Shown here: positions 46,265-57,619 of the stretch, piece by piece
Numbering within the stretch: position 1 is the first letter of the stretch
How the letters are laid out: each line of letters opens with the position of its first letter
From: Rhinopomastus cyanomelas
Taxonomy: Eukaryota > Chordata > Aves > Bucerotiformes > Rhinopomastidae
Length of the DNA: 64,000 nt
Direction of reading: 5' to 3'
Assembly (NCBI GenBank): GCA_013400115.1
Contig: VXBP01010395.1
Location: 496,001-560,000, forward strand
Made by a program: the position numbers and the translations under genes
The notes under the pieces: generated by a model
What the model was told of the DNA's origin: nothing
Databases searched by the model: none
The model's input: the letters and a program-made list of their open reading frames with translations, nothing else

Positions 46265-46650
46265 AGGCCCTCAATGAGTAAAACTTTTAATTGCCATGAC
46301 CATTTCTCCTTCAAAGCTACACTCCCCACTTTCCTTGAGGCAATTTCTATGTCTCATGGAGCTAACAGAAGTTCCTCAGACCCTTAGGAGGCCAAAGACT
46401 GTATCTTGGGATGGTAGAATTAAAGCAGAATATGTTCAGATGCAGTGTGCTGAAGAGAAGTGATCCTTGCAGGATGTGTTTCCTTCATACGTGCATTTCC
46501 TCTCACTAAGTTTGCTCCAGGAGTCTATGTTTTCATTTATGCTTTTTAACCTGCCTGTGATGGTTGCTTGGCAGCTTTTGGACTACTGCCTTTGCTTTTT
46601 ATATCTGCTGATCTCTGCTTAGATACTGCCTAGAACTTTAACCAGCTGAT
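46265..46650. repeat. tandem duplication, right copy (386 bp)
   Basis: Partner of 45886-46262. The 8-bp insertion is at GGGATGGTAGAATTAAAGC. No gene or transposon was recognised in the unit. Confidence 0.95.
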
Positions 46651-47254
46651 TTCTTGTTGCTAGTGCACAGTGACTGTTGGTCAGTAGCTAAATCCTGTGT
46701 CTCTAACACTTTTCAGTACAAAATAATGGTCCTAGAAGACAACTTTCCATTCTATTTTCCAAGGAGGCCTTCTTTGACATCATTTTCTCAAGGTTAAAAT
46801 CACTCATTATCTGCCAGTAATAGCATGTGTTTTCTTTCCAGGACTTCAAATTTTGTGAAACTTGAAGGGGAAAAGCAGTCTTGGAATTAGGACAGAAGAA
46901 GGAGCATCAAGAAACCTCACATTCCTTTTCTTTATCTAGCATTGCACTGGGGTTTAGCCAGTCCAAGACCCCAAAGTCCCTACTTTGCCATCATGTAAAA
47001 GAACCTTTAAAGTTTTCATTATATATTTAGGTGAGTGGGTTTTTCATTTGTTTGGTGAGATTATACATTTTATTACACACATATCACATTCCTTTTCTTT
47101 ATCTACCATTGGACTGGGGTCTAGCCAGGAGATGTGCTAAAAGTACCATGCAAGAGTGTCTCATTGAGCTGATGTGAATAAAAGCTTATCAGCTGTATCT
47201 CCCCTTTCATTTGGATGGGTTTGTGGCAAGGGAGATAAATATGCACCTAGATCT
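46651..47254. repeat. stretch with a 45-bp dispersed direct repeat
   Basis: The segment at 46917-46961, starting TCACATTCCTTTTCTTTATC, recurs at 47084-47128 with three mismatches, 167 bp apart. Nothing else is recognised in this interval. Confidence 0.85.
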
Positions 47255-47460
47255 CGAAATGATTTTCTTCACAGAAATAGTGGTGGGGCATTGGAACAGG
47301 CTGCCCACGGAGGTGGTGGAGGCACCATCTCTAGAGGTGTTCAAAAATAGGTAGATATGGAGTTTCAAGAGATGGTTTGGTTGTTAGGGGTTGTAGAGCA
47401 GACGGTTGGACTTGATGATCTGGAAGGTCTTTTGCAACCTTGATGATTCTATGATTCTAT
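47255..47460 (+). mobile_element. old CR1 3' end
   Basis: GGCATTGGAACAGGCTGCCC, GGTGGTGGAGGCACCATC, then ACGGTTGGACTTGATGATC and an ATTCTATG tail. A different old subfamily from those at 2047 and 45336. Confidence 0.85.
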
Positions 47461-47690
47461 TTTCGATTGCACTGCTGCACCGCTGAATGTGTTTCCTGTG
47501 TTGCTAATAGGAACGGGCACGGGAATCTGGAGAAGACTGGGTGCAGGTTGCTTGAAAGCAATTTGCCTTGGAGCCAGTGTCTGCACTTAGGGGCTTTGGC
47601 TGGTAATATTTTCATAAGAAATTGGTTTTCTACACTCAGAGCACTTGTCCTGCTAAATACAGGTTTTCATGCTAAGAGTGACAGTAGTAT

Positions 47691-48337
47691 CATAGAATCA
47701 TAGAATTATTAGGGATTGGAAGGGACCTCGAAAGATCATCTAGTCCAATCCCCCCAACACAGCAGGATCACCTAGACCAAGTCACACAGGAACACATCCA
47801 GGTGGGTCTTAAACTTCTCCAGAGGAGGAGACTCCACAACCTGCCTGGGCAGCCCCTTCCAGTGCTCCGTCATCCTCACCATGAAGAAGTTCCTTCTCAT
47901 ATTGCTGTGGAACCTCCTCTGTTCCAGCTCACACTCGTTGCCCCTTGTCCTATCACTAGATGACATAGTATGCACAGGTGCATCCCATCTGGACCCATGG
48001 ATTTATGCACAACTAGTGTGATCAACTTATCCCTAACCCAGCTCTCATCAGCCAAGACAGGCTTCTCTCTTAACTTCCTCTGGAGTCTCAGCAGTCTGGG
48101 GCTTGATATCAAGACAGCCCCCAGAAGTACAGACAGAGGCAAACAAGCTGCTCAGTATCTCTGCTTTCTCTCTATCCTCTGTCTCCAGGGCACCCACCTC
48201 ACTCAGCAGGTGGCCTATGTTGCCTCTAGGTTTAGTTTTACCTGCAATGTATTTGAAGAAGCCCTTTTGGTTGCCCTTGACCTCTCTTGCAAGGTTTAAT
48301 TCCAAGAAGGCCTTGGCTTTTCTAGTTGCATCCCTAC
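47691..48337 (-). mobile_element. CR1 LINE with its catalytic core deleted
   Basis: Minus-strand copy. From 48337 leftward it encodes the stretch before the reverse transcriptase (RDATRKAKAFLELNLAR, VKGNQKGFFKYI, LLSEVGALETEDREKAE, HKSMGPDGMHL). At about 47967 it jumps directly to the SSDRTRGN block near the ORF2 end, then runs to the tail. The reverse-transcriptase body, including the FADD region, is missing; in a normal CR1 these points lie roughly a kilobase apart. It is the only copy here reaching so far 5'. Confidence 0.9.
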
Positions 48338-49222
48338 ATTATGAGCAATAATTTATTCCAAAAAGCAAACCTAAAAACCCCCAAAGAGCACTCATTTCCT
48401 CTTCTGTGCAGAGGAGAATCCTATTATCACTAAGGCCATTTGGCAAAGTAGACAAAAGCCTGTGGCCACTGCTGTGCCATACCAGCTGATGCTATCAGCG
48501 ATCACTTTTTTGTAGAGGGCTTGAGTAAGTGCCCTTTTTCTTTCAGACCCCCAAATCAGCATTATTTCTGATGGCTTATTTTTCAAAATTCAGTTTCCTG
48601 CTAGAGGTCATAACGAGTGGCTGTTTGGGAAACTTCTGTGCGAGGAGTAAATATGATGAAGACGGGAATGTGTGAAGCTGATAATTTATTTCAATAATAA
48701 CATAAGCACATTAAAATAAATCAGCTATTGTGGACCCTTCCTAAGAAAGCTATGAAGAATTCTTCATCAAATCTACTTTTTTCTTGAACAGCCTTGGGTT
48801 TGGCCTTAAATCTTTCCTTGTGAAAGCTAAATGGTTCTTCTAATATATTGTAGGGAAATGTCTGGATAGCACTGCTCCTCTTCTTGTGTGGCTGGAAAAC
48901 TGTAGGCAGTGTGTGAGTCCTGTTGAGTATGATTTAGGTGGCAAATCATGTGAGGAAGGAGAACAACGTGAGAGAATTTCCATCCTTTCTTCTACTGAAT
49001 TTACACGGTGTGGTATGGCAGAGTTGAGTATGTTCATGCTGTTGAGGTACTAGTTATTGATCTGCTTTTGTACTGGCCATGTAATTTCTATCCATCACTA
49101 TGATAAAATATTACTGTAGAAGCAGCAAGGTCCAGAAAGAAAAGTAACCCAGTAGCACTTAATTGAAAGAAGTCCTTTAAAAGAAGCAAAGGATGCCATA
49201 ACATACCTGACAAAGGTAGATA
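48338..49222. other. unannotated stretch
   Basis: No gene or repeat recognised. Confidence 0.55.
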
Positions 49223-49363
49223 ATAGAATCATAGAATCATTAGGGATTGGAAGGGACCTCGGAAGATCGTCCAGTCCAACCCCCCTGACACAGCAGGATC
49301 ACCTAGACCAAGTCACACAGGAGCTCATCCAGACAGGTCTTAAACATCTCCAGTGAAGGAGAT
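49223..49363 (-). mobile_element. CR1 LINE, 3' 141 bp
   Basis: Minus-strand tail, 3' UTR and last ORF2 codons up to the CTCCAGTGAAGGAG position. Confidence 0.93.
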
Positions 49364-50239
49364 TGTATTGTAATTGGCCAATAAGCTCAGCACATTCTGG
49401 ACAGTTATGATTTAAAGATGCTCATACATCTTCAGCAATCTTCTTACCTGATCATTGTGCTGCTCCTTGTTTCCATTTTGTGATGACTGTTACTGGAATT
49501 CAGACTGAAAATCCAGCCAAGACTGATCAATGAATAAAATATTGCCAACTAAATAAATCTATGTTCTCATAATGCACATGGCAAGCAAGCAGATCCTTTT
49601 AGTAAGACTGTTGGGTTCAAGATTGGTCACTACATGTCTCGTATTTGCAGGTCTCCTGTCGGTGGATGGTTTTATTAAATGTGCAGATCCCCACTGGATG
49701 CTCTGATGTACACTTTGAACATGAGTTCTCAAAAGAATTAGCCTAGCACTTAACTCCAATCTACAATGCAAATTTCTACTTGCCTTTTGGGCAGCAGATC
49801 TCATCTTTTGGAATTACTCCATATTCTGTGCAGATGGCACCCAGTAAAAAAGAGAAAATGCTCATCTTGGATGATGCAAGACAGAAAGGTGCCTTTGACA
49901 CTACAGTTCTTGTCCACACTTGAGTTTTCTAAGCTTTTCTTCTCTGACATGTCTAAATACTTCCTCCAGGAGTTTGGCTGGCATTACCAAGTCTTTAAGC
50001 TTCACAGAATCCTTGGACATGGCTTTTCTTTCTTTCTTTGGAGATGCTTCACTGGAATATATGCTGTTTATCATGTGTGTATATAACTTCTGGTTCTTTG
50101 ATGTAGTAATTGCTTTTCTATGAGGCAAGTACATAAAATAATGATCTTTAAAGTCTCTTACAGCTCAAACCATTCTGAGATGGGGAGAAAGTACAACCCG
50201 TGGTAGGGGACAGATCAGATTCATGACCATGAATCTGAA
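49364..50239. other. unannotated stretch
   Basis: Nothing firm. A tail-like string at 50149-50181 (CTCAAACCATTCTGAGAT) may be an old CR1 end. Confidence 0.5.
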
Positions 50240-50534
50240 CCTGAAGGTTCGTAAGTCTGTGGGAGCTCATGAGACATATCCACAGGTCCTGAGGGAACTG
50301 GGGCATGAATTTGCTAGGCCCATTTTTTGAGAAATCATGGCAGTCTGGTGAAGTGTCCACAAACTCAACAAGGTGAAACATAGCCCCCATTTTTAAAAAG
50401 AGGGGGAAAAAAAATGACCCGGGGAGCTACAGGCCAGTATCTCACGCCTGGCAAGTCTGGTGTTGGTGGGTGACAGAAGAGCAACTGATGTCATCTCTCA
50501 GGACTTGTGCAAGGCATCTGACAACTCTTTCTAG
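50240..50534 (+). mobile_element. degraded old CR1, front of reverse transcriptase
   Basis: Follows the CR1 reverse-transcriptase start: CTGAGGGAACTGGGGCATG (RELA block), GAAATCATGGCAGTCTGG, CCCCCATTTTTAAAAAGAGG (PIFKK block), GGAGCTACAGGCCAGT (NYRPV block), later GGACTTGTGCAAGGCATCTG (DLCKAFD block). A middle part is deleted and stops are frequent. No tail. Confidence 0.75.
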
Positions 50535-51911
50535 TACTTTATGAATAACAATGGCATGAAATCCTTTATGTTAAAAATTATTCTGTATCTGTCACCTTAG
50601 CACGGAATTCCTGAGGCAGCACCATCAGTCTATGCGCGAACTGTCTTTATTTCTCCTCTTTCTCTGGGCGACGAGGTGTTCACAGGTTGTGACTCCATAG
50701 CAGTGCATCCTCCGTGTCACTCCATGTTGACTGCCCACTCAGACTGACGTTGGCTGGGAAAATGCTGACATTTGTTATCTCCTCTGTGATGTCCTCTGGG
50801 TCACCCTGAAGTTGTTTATTGCTAGTGGCCAGTGGGAGACTTCCATGTCGCTGTGAATCTCAGAGGGGAGGGAGAAAACCTGTTATCCTCTTCCCTTCGT
50901 AGAGTAGTTATAGGTACCCAAAGGAGCATCAGGAATTGCTTCAGAATAAATCTCCTGTGGAAGCACATCACCCCTGACTCCAGTCTGCTTCTCTGACATG
51001 AAAGTAGATCTCTGAGCTGATCCGATCAGTGAGAAATGTTGTTTGAACTTTAGTTTCAATACAATCAAGCTGGTATCAAATCCTCTTTGCCCTTGCCATG
51101 CTCATGCATCACAAATTGCTGTACGAGGTAAAAACCATTCACTTGAACCTTGCTTAGAGTCTGTGCAACTCATGAATAGTCTGATTGTCTTTAAATTTAT
51201 TTTAGCATCCAGGCATACGGCAATTTTGTGTTTTGTTTCAGTAGTCATTTTATCAAATCATCAGACACCACTGTATTTGATTTAAACCCGCTCTGCTGCT
51301 CCCCTGTCACGCTGCAAATCACAGTTCTCCCATCAGTAAGGTAGGCTCTTGGTGCTGCTGTGATCTATTTCTGCCAGCAGGAAGGCTCTCGTATCTCTGG
51401 GATGACATTAATGATCAGCATTCTCATCCACACGGGCTCCTACCAGCTGACCCGCGTAGGTGCACTCCTGCCTTCTCCTGCCATCACCACAGGCGTGAGC
51501 AGCGAGATCGCGCTGCCGAAATCTGTCTGGCAGGTCTAGGGTTCAGCTTCCACACCCTAAGGACAAAAAGATGTAGCGTCACACAAGCATGACCTATCTT
51601 GTGGAAGGCTAGGCTTTCACACTGAATAAACGTGGAGACAGCTGGATATTACTTCATTTTAAGAGGACATTAATATTAACCAACAATGAAATCCCAACGG
51701 GACTGTGTGGCTGCTCTTTGAATACCAAATCAAACTGTTATGACTGGTCTGAACATTAAAATACAGAATGGATCTCGTTACAACCTGGTGAATTTGGAAG
51801 ACTGAAATTTTATTAAAAGGGCACAGAATTGTTTGAGTACGTGTCTGAGATTAAGACAAGGAAGGAACAGGATTTCATTAGTTTGCAGGAATAAGTTTGA
51901 AATTAATATGG
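50535..51911. other. unannotated stretch
   Basis: No gene or repeat recognised. A few CpGs cluster at 51450-51520. Confidence 0.5.
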
Positions 51912-52570
51912 ATCATAGAATCATGGAATCATTAGGGATTGGAAGGGACATGGAAAGACCATCTAGTCCGATCCCCCTGACATCCAGGATCACCCAGACC
52001 AAGTCACACAGGAACATATCCAGGAGGGTTTTAAACATCTCCAGTGAAAGACTCCACAACCCCCCTGGGCAGCCTGTTCCAGTGCTCTGTCACCCTCACT
52101 GGGAAGAAGTTCCTTCTCATATTGATATGGAATCTCCTATGTTCCAGCTCACAACCATTGTCCCTCATCCTATCACTAGATGACACTGAGCAGAGCCCGG
52201 CTCCATCCTCCTGACACCCACCCTTCACATATTTGTAGACATTAATGAGGTCACCCCTCAGTCTCCTCTTCTCCAAGCTCAAGAGACCCAGCTCCCTCAG
52301 CCTTTCCTCATGAGGAAGGTGTTCTGCTTCCTTCATTATCCTCGTTGCTCTATTCTAGACTCCCTCCAGCAGCTCCGTGTCCTTCTTGAACTGAGGGGCT
52401 CACAACTGGACACAATACTCCAGGTGTGGTCTCACCAGTGCAGAGTAGAGGGGGAGGAGAACCTTTCTCTAACCACCCCATTTCTCATCCACCACAGGAT
52501 GCTGTTGGCCCTCTTGGCCACAAGAGCACACTGCTGGCTCATAGTCATCCTGCTGTCCACCAGGACCCCC
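51912..52570 (-). mobile_element. CR1 LINE, 3' 659 bp, joined head-to-head
   Basis: Minus-strand copy from tail to the complement of the VDSRMT block. Its truncated 5' end abuts the 5' end of a plus-strand CR1 with no spacer and a one- or two-base overlap of C. Confidence 0.95.
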
Positions 52571-52669
52571 CTGTGCGACTTGGTCTAGGTGGTCCTGCTC
52601 TGGCAGGGGGATTGGACTAGATGATCTTTCGAGGTCCCTTCCAATCCCTAATGTCCTGTGACTCTGTGA
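52571..52669 (+). mobile_element. CR1 LINE, 3' UTR, head-to-head partner
   Basis: Plus-strand CR1 starting at CTGTGCGACTTGGTCTAGG and ending in a worn TGTCCTGTGACTCTGTG tail. Together with 51912-52570 it gives an element with a CR1 3' end at both edges. Confidence 0.93.
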
Positions 52670-53533
52670 AAGGTGGTTTTCAAGGGGTCCAAAGTCCAAA
52701 ATAAATTAATCTGTAATTTTGAACGACAACGAACCTGAAAGGCAGGGGAAATGTTTCAACTAACATTGTGACTCACTCACCTGTGCTGTGATGCATTAAT
52801 GTTCCACTTTGAAAACACAGTTTGCTCATTCCTGTTCCAGAAGGACCAGGACAGTACTCTCCAAGTACTTCTGCTTGGAGATTTTTCACAACATCCTTGC
52901 CCAGGGTGAAAATAAGGGAGATGACCTATCACGTTCCTTTTCTTCCAAGACTGTGATAACCGAGCAATTTCAGAATCATGTATAAAACATTTCTTTACTT
53001 ATTTGCCAACAGAAGGGTGTCAGTCTGCCAGGAAGCAAGAAACTGCAATGTCAACATGCTGCAGGGGTGCAGGAATAGTTGACAAAGACAGGTGTGCATG
53101 AATGAAGTGTGATGTGTTTTCCCCTAACAGAGTCACTGCGGTGTCTTCGGCATCCGTTCGCGCCGGCAGCGCGTGCACACACGCTTACATCTTCCTCCCA
53201 CTGGTCTTGCCTGGTGAAAACCTGCATCTGGAAGACTTTGGGCTTTAACCTCTAAATGCATTGTTAAGGACTGGAAAGGGCCTTTTCACTTACGTGTAAG
53301 ATGTTCTATGGGCTTAGGAAGATGTGCTAGACTTTAGACAATAAATACTGTCTCTGTATTGAGGATTGCGTCTTGTTTGAATCTGCTGGTGACCAAACGG
53401 CTTTTCTTTTAAATGTCACGAGTCTTGTTGTGAGCAACTTGTTCAGGTGTCTGGCAGGGACACAGATAAGGGATTTAGAGTCTGTGACAGGTCAGGCTTA
53501 GTGTAACTAAATTACATGGCGATGCTTTGGCGG
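52670..53533. other. unannotated stretch with CpG-dense patch
   Basis: No gene recognised. About nine CpGs lie within 53139-53183. Confidence 0.5.
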
Positions 53534-53593
53534 TGGGGTTGGACTTGATCTCTTGATGTCTCTTCCAACTCCCATGATTCTGAGATTCAGTGA
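53534..53593 (+). mobile_element. old CR1 tail
   Basis: GGGGTTGGACTTGATCTC, CTTCCAACTCCCATGATTCT and one worn octamer. Confidence 0.75.
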
Positions 53594-54728
53594 CTGAAAC
53601 AGAGGAGGGGAAGAAGAAAATATTCCTTTTGAGCAGTTCTGGTTTTGTTATATTTGGGGAATGAAAAAGGCATCACTCAGGCTCCAAAGCCCCTATAGTG
53701 AGTGGGTGCTGAAGGACCAAGGATTTGAAATGTAGTGAATAAAGAAATATAAAGAAATTATAAAGAAATCACATCTGAATAATTTTGTTCTTATACTAAC
53801 TAGGTCAGGAGAAGCCAGACAGGTGTGACTGTGTAGTCTCAAATATCTTCTGTAGTCCACTTCAAGATCTGTCCCTTGCTGGAGAATCAGGAAGCAAAGA
53901 AATACCATGTTTTGTTGAGGAATAATGATGGGAAGAGGCAAAGCACATATGACAAGAAAAATGTGAATGGTGTCCCAGGGGAAACCCTATAAGAATATGT
54001 AGAGTGAAGTGGCTTGTCATGCTCGGTTTAAAACAACTCTTTCCCAAGTTTAGTGTTTGTGCCAGCACATTTATGATGTTTTCCTCTTCCCCCCAGCAAA
54101 GCTCTGGTGAATGGAAGATTCTGTTTCATTGACAGAGCTACGATATCCTTATTAGAGTCACTCAGTGGAACAGAATGAATTTGGAATCATGTAAAAAATT
54201 ATCCAGTGTTACCTTTCCAGTTAAATAAAGTGGAAATCATCTCTTACTGTCAAACCGAGTTATTCTGCAAGTGATCGTTTCAGCGGGGCAAGGAGAATAG
54301 ATGTCTTTTTGTCATCAGCTTGGCAGATATTTCAGCTCTCCACAGCCCCGTGGTAGCATTTCCTTGGGATTATGTATGTGAAACGTGCCATTTGCTGAGC
54401 CATGGCTGTGGCGACACCGGGTACGCGGCGCTAGGGAGAGCTCAGACACGCTCTGGCTGCGTCCCAAGTCACAGCGGGCGATCCACTTTGTGCGGCGTGT
54501 GTCCGCATGAGTGACTGATAACCGCAGCCCGGTTTCTGAGAGCATTTGTTAGGTACAAGCAGTGACGAGCCGCACGGGTTTTACTCTGCTGCTTAATATG
54601 TGATTTGGGGACATCTGACATGGGAGAGAATGGTTCATTTTCTGCTGTGTTGGGAAAACACCGTGCGGTCGTAAGGGATGGAAGGTGGATGGCGTGGCCT
54701 CCACAGAAACATCTACCAGTTAGTGAAA
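53594..54728. other. unannotated stretch with CpG-rich part
   Basis: No gene or repeat recognised. The part 54410-54520 is richer in CpG than its surroundings. Confidence 0.5.
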
Positions 54729-55672
54729 CATAGAATCACAGAATCATTAGGGATTGGAAGGGACCTTGAAAGGTCATCCAGTCCAATCACCCTGACACAG
54801 CAGGATCACCTAAACCAAGTCACACAGGAACACATCCAGGCGGGTTTTGAGTATCTCCAGTGAGGGAGACTCCACATCCCCCCTGCGCAGCCTGTTCCAC
54901 TGCTCTGGCACCCTCACCGCAAAGAAGTTCTTTCTCAGGTTGATGTGGAACCTTCTATGTTCCAGCTTACAACCATTGCCCCTCGTTGGACAGGTTGGAC
55001 TTGATGATCTATGAGATCTCTTCCAACCTTGATCAGTATCACTGTGATACTGTGATACTGTCCTATCACTACATGACACTGAGAACAGTCCAGCTCCATC
55101 CTCCCGACACCCACCCCTCAAATATTTGTAGACATTAATGAGGTCACCCCTCAGTCTCCTCCAAACTCAAGAGACCCAGTTCCCTCATCCTCTCCTCATA
55201 AGGGAGGGTGCTCCACCTCCTTCATCATCCTCATTGCCCTATGCTGGACTCCCTCCAGCAGCTCCACATCCCTCTTGAACTGAAGGGCCTGAAACTGGAC
55301 ACAACACTCCAGGTGTGGTCTCACCAGTGCAGAGAAGACGGGGAGAAGAACCTCTCTCCATCTGCTAACCACCCCAGGATTCACCCCAGGATGCTGTTTG
55401 CCCTCTTGGCCACAAGGGGCACACTACTGGCTCATGGTCATCCTGCTGTCCACCAGGACTCCCAGGTCCCTTTCCCCTACACTGCTCTCCAACAGGTCAG
55501 TCCCCACCCTATACGGGTACGTGGGGTTGTTCTTGCCCAGATGCCAGACTCTACACTTACCCTTGTTGTACCTCATCAAATTTTTCTCAGCCCAGCTCTC
55601 TAGCCTGTCCAGGTCTCACTGAATGGCAGCACAGTCTGCAGGGTTGTTGGTGACATCACCCAGCTTTGTGTC
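54729..55672 (-). mobile_element. CR1 LINE, longest minus-strand copy, carrying a nested CR1
   Basis: From the tail leftward end it extends back to the complement of the DTKLG block, just short of FADD. Stops and small indels break the frame. A 74-bp CR1 of another subfamily lies inside it at 54987-55060; without that insert the copy is about 870 bp. Confidence 0.95.
54987..55060 (+). mobile_element. nested CR1 with ATACTGTG tail
   Basis: Starts TGGACAGGTTGGACTTGATG and ends in tandem GATACTGTGATACTG. Its orientation is opposite to its host, which resumes without loss (CCTCGT on the left, CCTATCAC on the right). Confidence 0.93.
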
Positions 55673-56820
55673 AAACAGACACAAACAGACTTGTGTCAGC
55701 ACTGCAGTCACCATCCAGAGCTCTCTGCATTAACTTGCAGATCTCACTGTGATCCAACGGCAGGAACAGCATCAGACCAAAGCAGTGACTGGAAATACAG
55801 ATTTTGAGGACTTGCAGCTCCTTGAGACCTGCTTCTTCTCTTTCTTGCCAAAGGACCTGGGAACTTTTGATTGCAGAAAAAGCAGCTGGTTTATTCCAAG
55901 GCTTAGGATGCTGTGGTTTGTAAATATTGTGCCCTCGTCCTGCCAGTTCTGCTGTCGCTACGTGAAGCCTCCAGGAGAGCTGTGGGCAGCAGGAAAGATG
56001 CTGCCAAGATGCTGTTAGCGAGGGATGCCAGCATTCCTACCACACCTAGAGGATGTGATAGCTAGTAACCAGCGTGAAATGTCCACGCAATTAGAGAGTG
56101 AAATAAAATGTCAAACAGTCAAGAAAGCTGTTCTCATTTATCTTTTCCAGAGCCAAGGCCTTGTCTTCAGGGGACATGGAGACTTCTGCTGAACTGAAGT
56201 CATAGCCCAGCGGAAAGTGGCCGCAAAGTCCACGGCGCCTTAGAGCTTATGTGCCAGGATTGATGCAATATTGAAGAAAAAGTTAAATGGAAGAAACAGA
56301 ATAAATATTTCACTGCCTAATATCAAACAATTTAAATAAGGATCTTATTGAAGAGAATCAGCACAAAAAGGTGTTTGTTTAGGTCCAAGGTCTTAGTGCA
56401 AAGACTGTGAGCTTACAGCACTTGTCTTTGCTCATTGCCTGCCCTGTGACAGACACGCTGTCTGACTGTCCTTGCAGTTTGTGTGACATGGCAGGGGAAG
56501 GTACAGCAGCTCTCACGCTGACTGGAGAGAAGTAAGATGTAGTGACAGCTCTGACGGGGCTGCAGCAGCAGCAAATGGCCACTTAAATTGCCTAGAAACC
56601 CACATCAGGAGAAGTTGTCTGAAGATCCTTCGTCGTGCGGAGTCTAAACTTAGTCACGTTGAACCAACACGACGCGACACACAAGGAACTCTTTAGCAGC
56701 CAGGGGAGATGTGCAGAAGATTTTGAAAGCAACAAACCATATTGCCCATGTCCAGGAAAGAGGTTGTTTCCAGTGCAAACCATGCACCTCTGCCTCACAT
56801 GCTGACTGAAGATAATCATC
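55673..56820. other. unannotated stretch
   Basis: No gene or repeat recognised. At the left edge the bases AACAGACACAAACAGAC form a short imperfect tandem repeat. Confidence 0.5.
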
Positions 56821-56901
56821 AAGGATTGGAAGGGACCTTGAAAGATCATCTAGTCCAATGTTCCTGCCACAGCAGGATCATCTAGACCAAGTTGCACAGG
56901 A
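56821..56901 (-). mobile_element. CR1 3' fragment, joined head-to-head
   Basis: Minus-strand 3' UTR beginning at AAGGATTGGAAGGGACC; the octamer tail itself is lost. It ends at GTTGCACAGGA, sharing GGA with the start of the next, plus-strand CR1. Confidence 0.88.
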
Positions 56902-57313
56902 GTATTATGTCCAGTTCTGGGCCACTCAGTTCAAGAAGGACATGGAGCTGCTGGAGGGAGTCTAGTGTAGGGGAAGGAGGATGATGAAGGAAGTGGAGCA
57001 CCTCCCTTATGAGGAGAGGCTGAGGGAGCTGGGTCTCTTGAGCTTGGAGAAGAGGAGACTGAGGGGTGACCTCATTAATGTCTATAAATATTTGAAGGGT
57101 GGGTGTCAGGAGGATGGAGCCAGGCAGAGCTCTTGGCAGTGTCATTTAATGATAGGACAAGGGGCAGTGGGTGTGAGCTGGAGCATAGGAGGTTCACATA
57201 AATATGAGAAGGAACTTCTTCCCAGTGACGGTGACAAAGCACTGGAACAGGGGGATTGGACTAGATGGTCTTTCAAGGTCCCTTCCAATCCCTAATGATT
57301 CTATGATTCTATG
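56902..57313 (+). mobile_element. CR1 LINE with internal deletion, head-to-head partner
   Basis: Starts at the EYYVQFWATQFKKD-like block and runs through LPYEERLRELGLLSLEKRRLRG to RVTEHW, then jumps at 57250 straight into the 3' UTR (GGGGGATTGGACTAGATGG). About 100 bp are missing compared with the copy at 42640, with the four bases CAGG shared at the break. Confidence 0.94.
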
Positions 57314-57619
57314 TGTTATCAGAGAAGTAGGAGAACGCAGCAGAACAAGGAAAGAAGAGCTTAAAGAGTGCTTAGGTCTGTCAGATTATCCATTCAGAGC
57401 TCTTGATGGTTAGACATCCAGCTGAAATAATCTCTGAATCACTGGAAACATGCTGTTCAAGGGTCATCATGTTATATGGAGCAGAAAGCATCAGTCAGCT
57501 TGAGGTTCTGTGGCAGAAAATAATAGCTTGAGTCCTATTAGGGGAGCGTTCGTGTGCGGCAAGGGAAATACAAACTGTCTTGCAGTCAGTGCTGGTAAGT
57601 TGGAGCATCATGTCTGATT
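57314..57619. other. unannotated stretch
   Basis: Nothing recognised. Confidence 0.5.
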
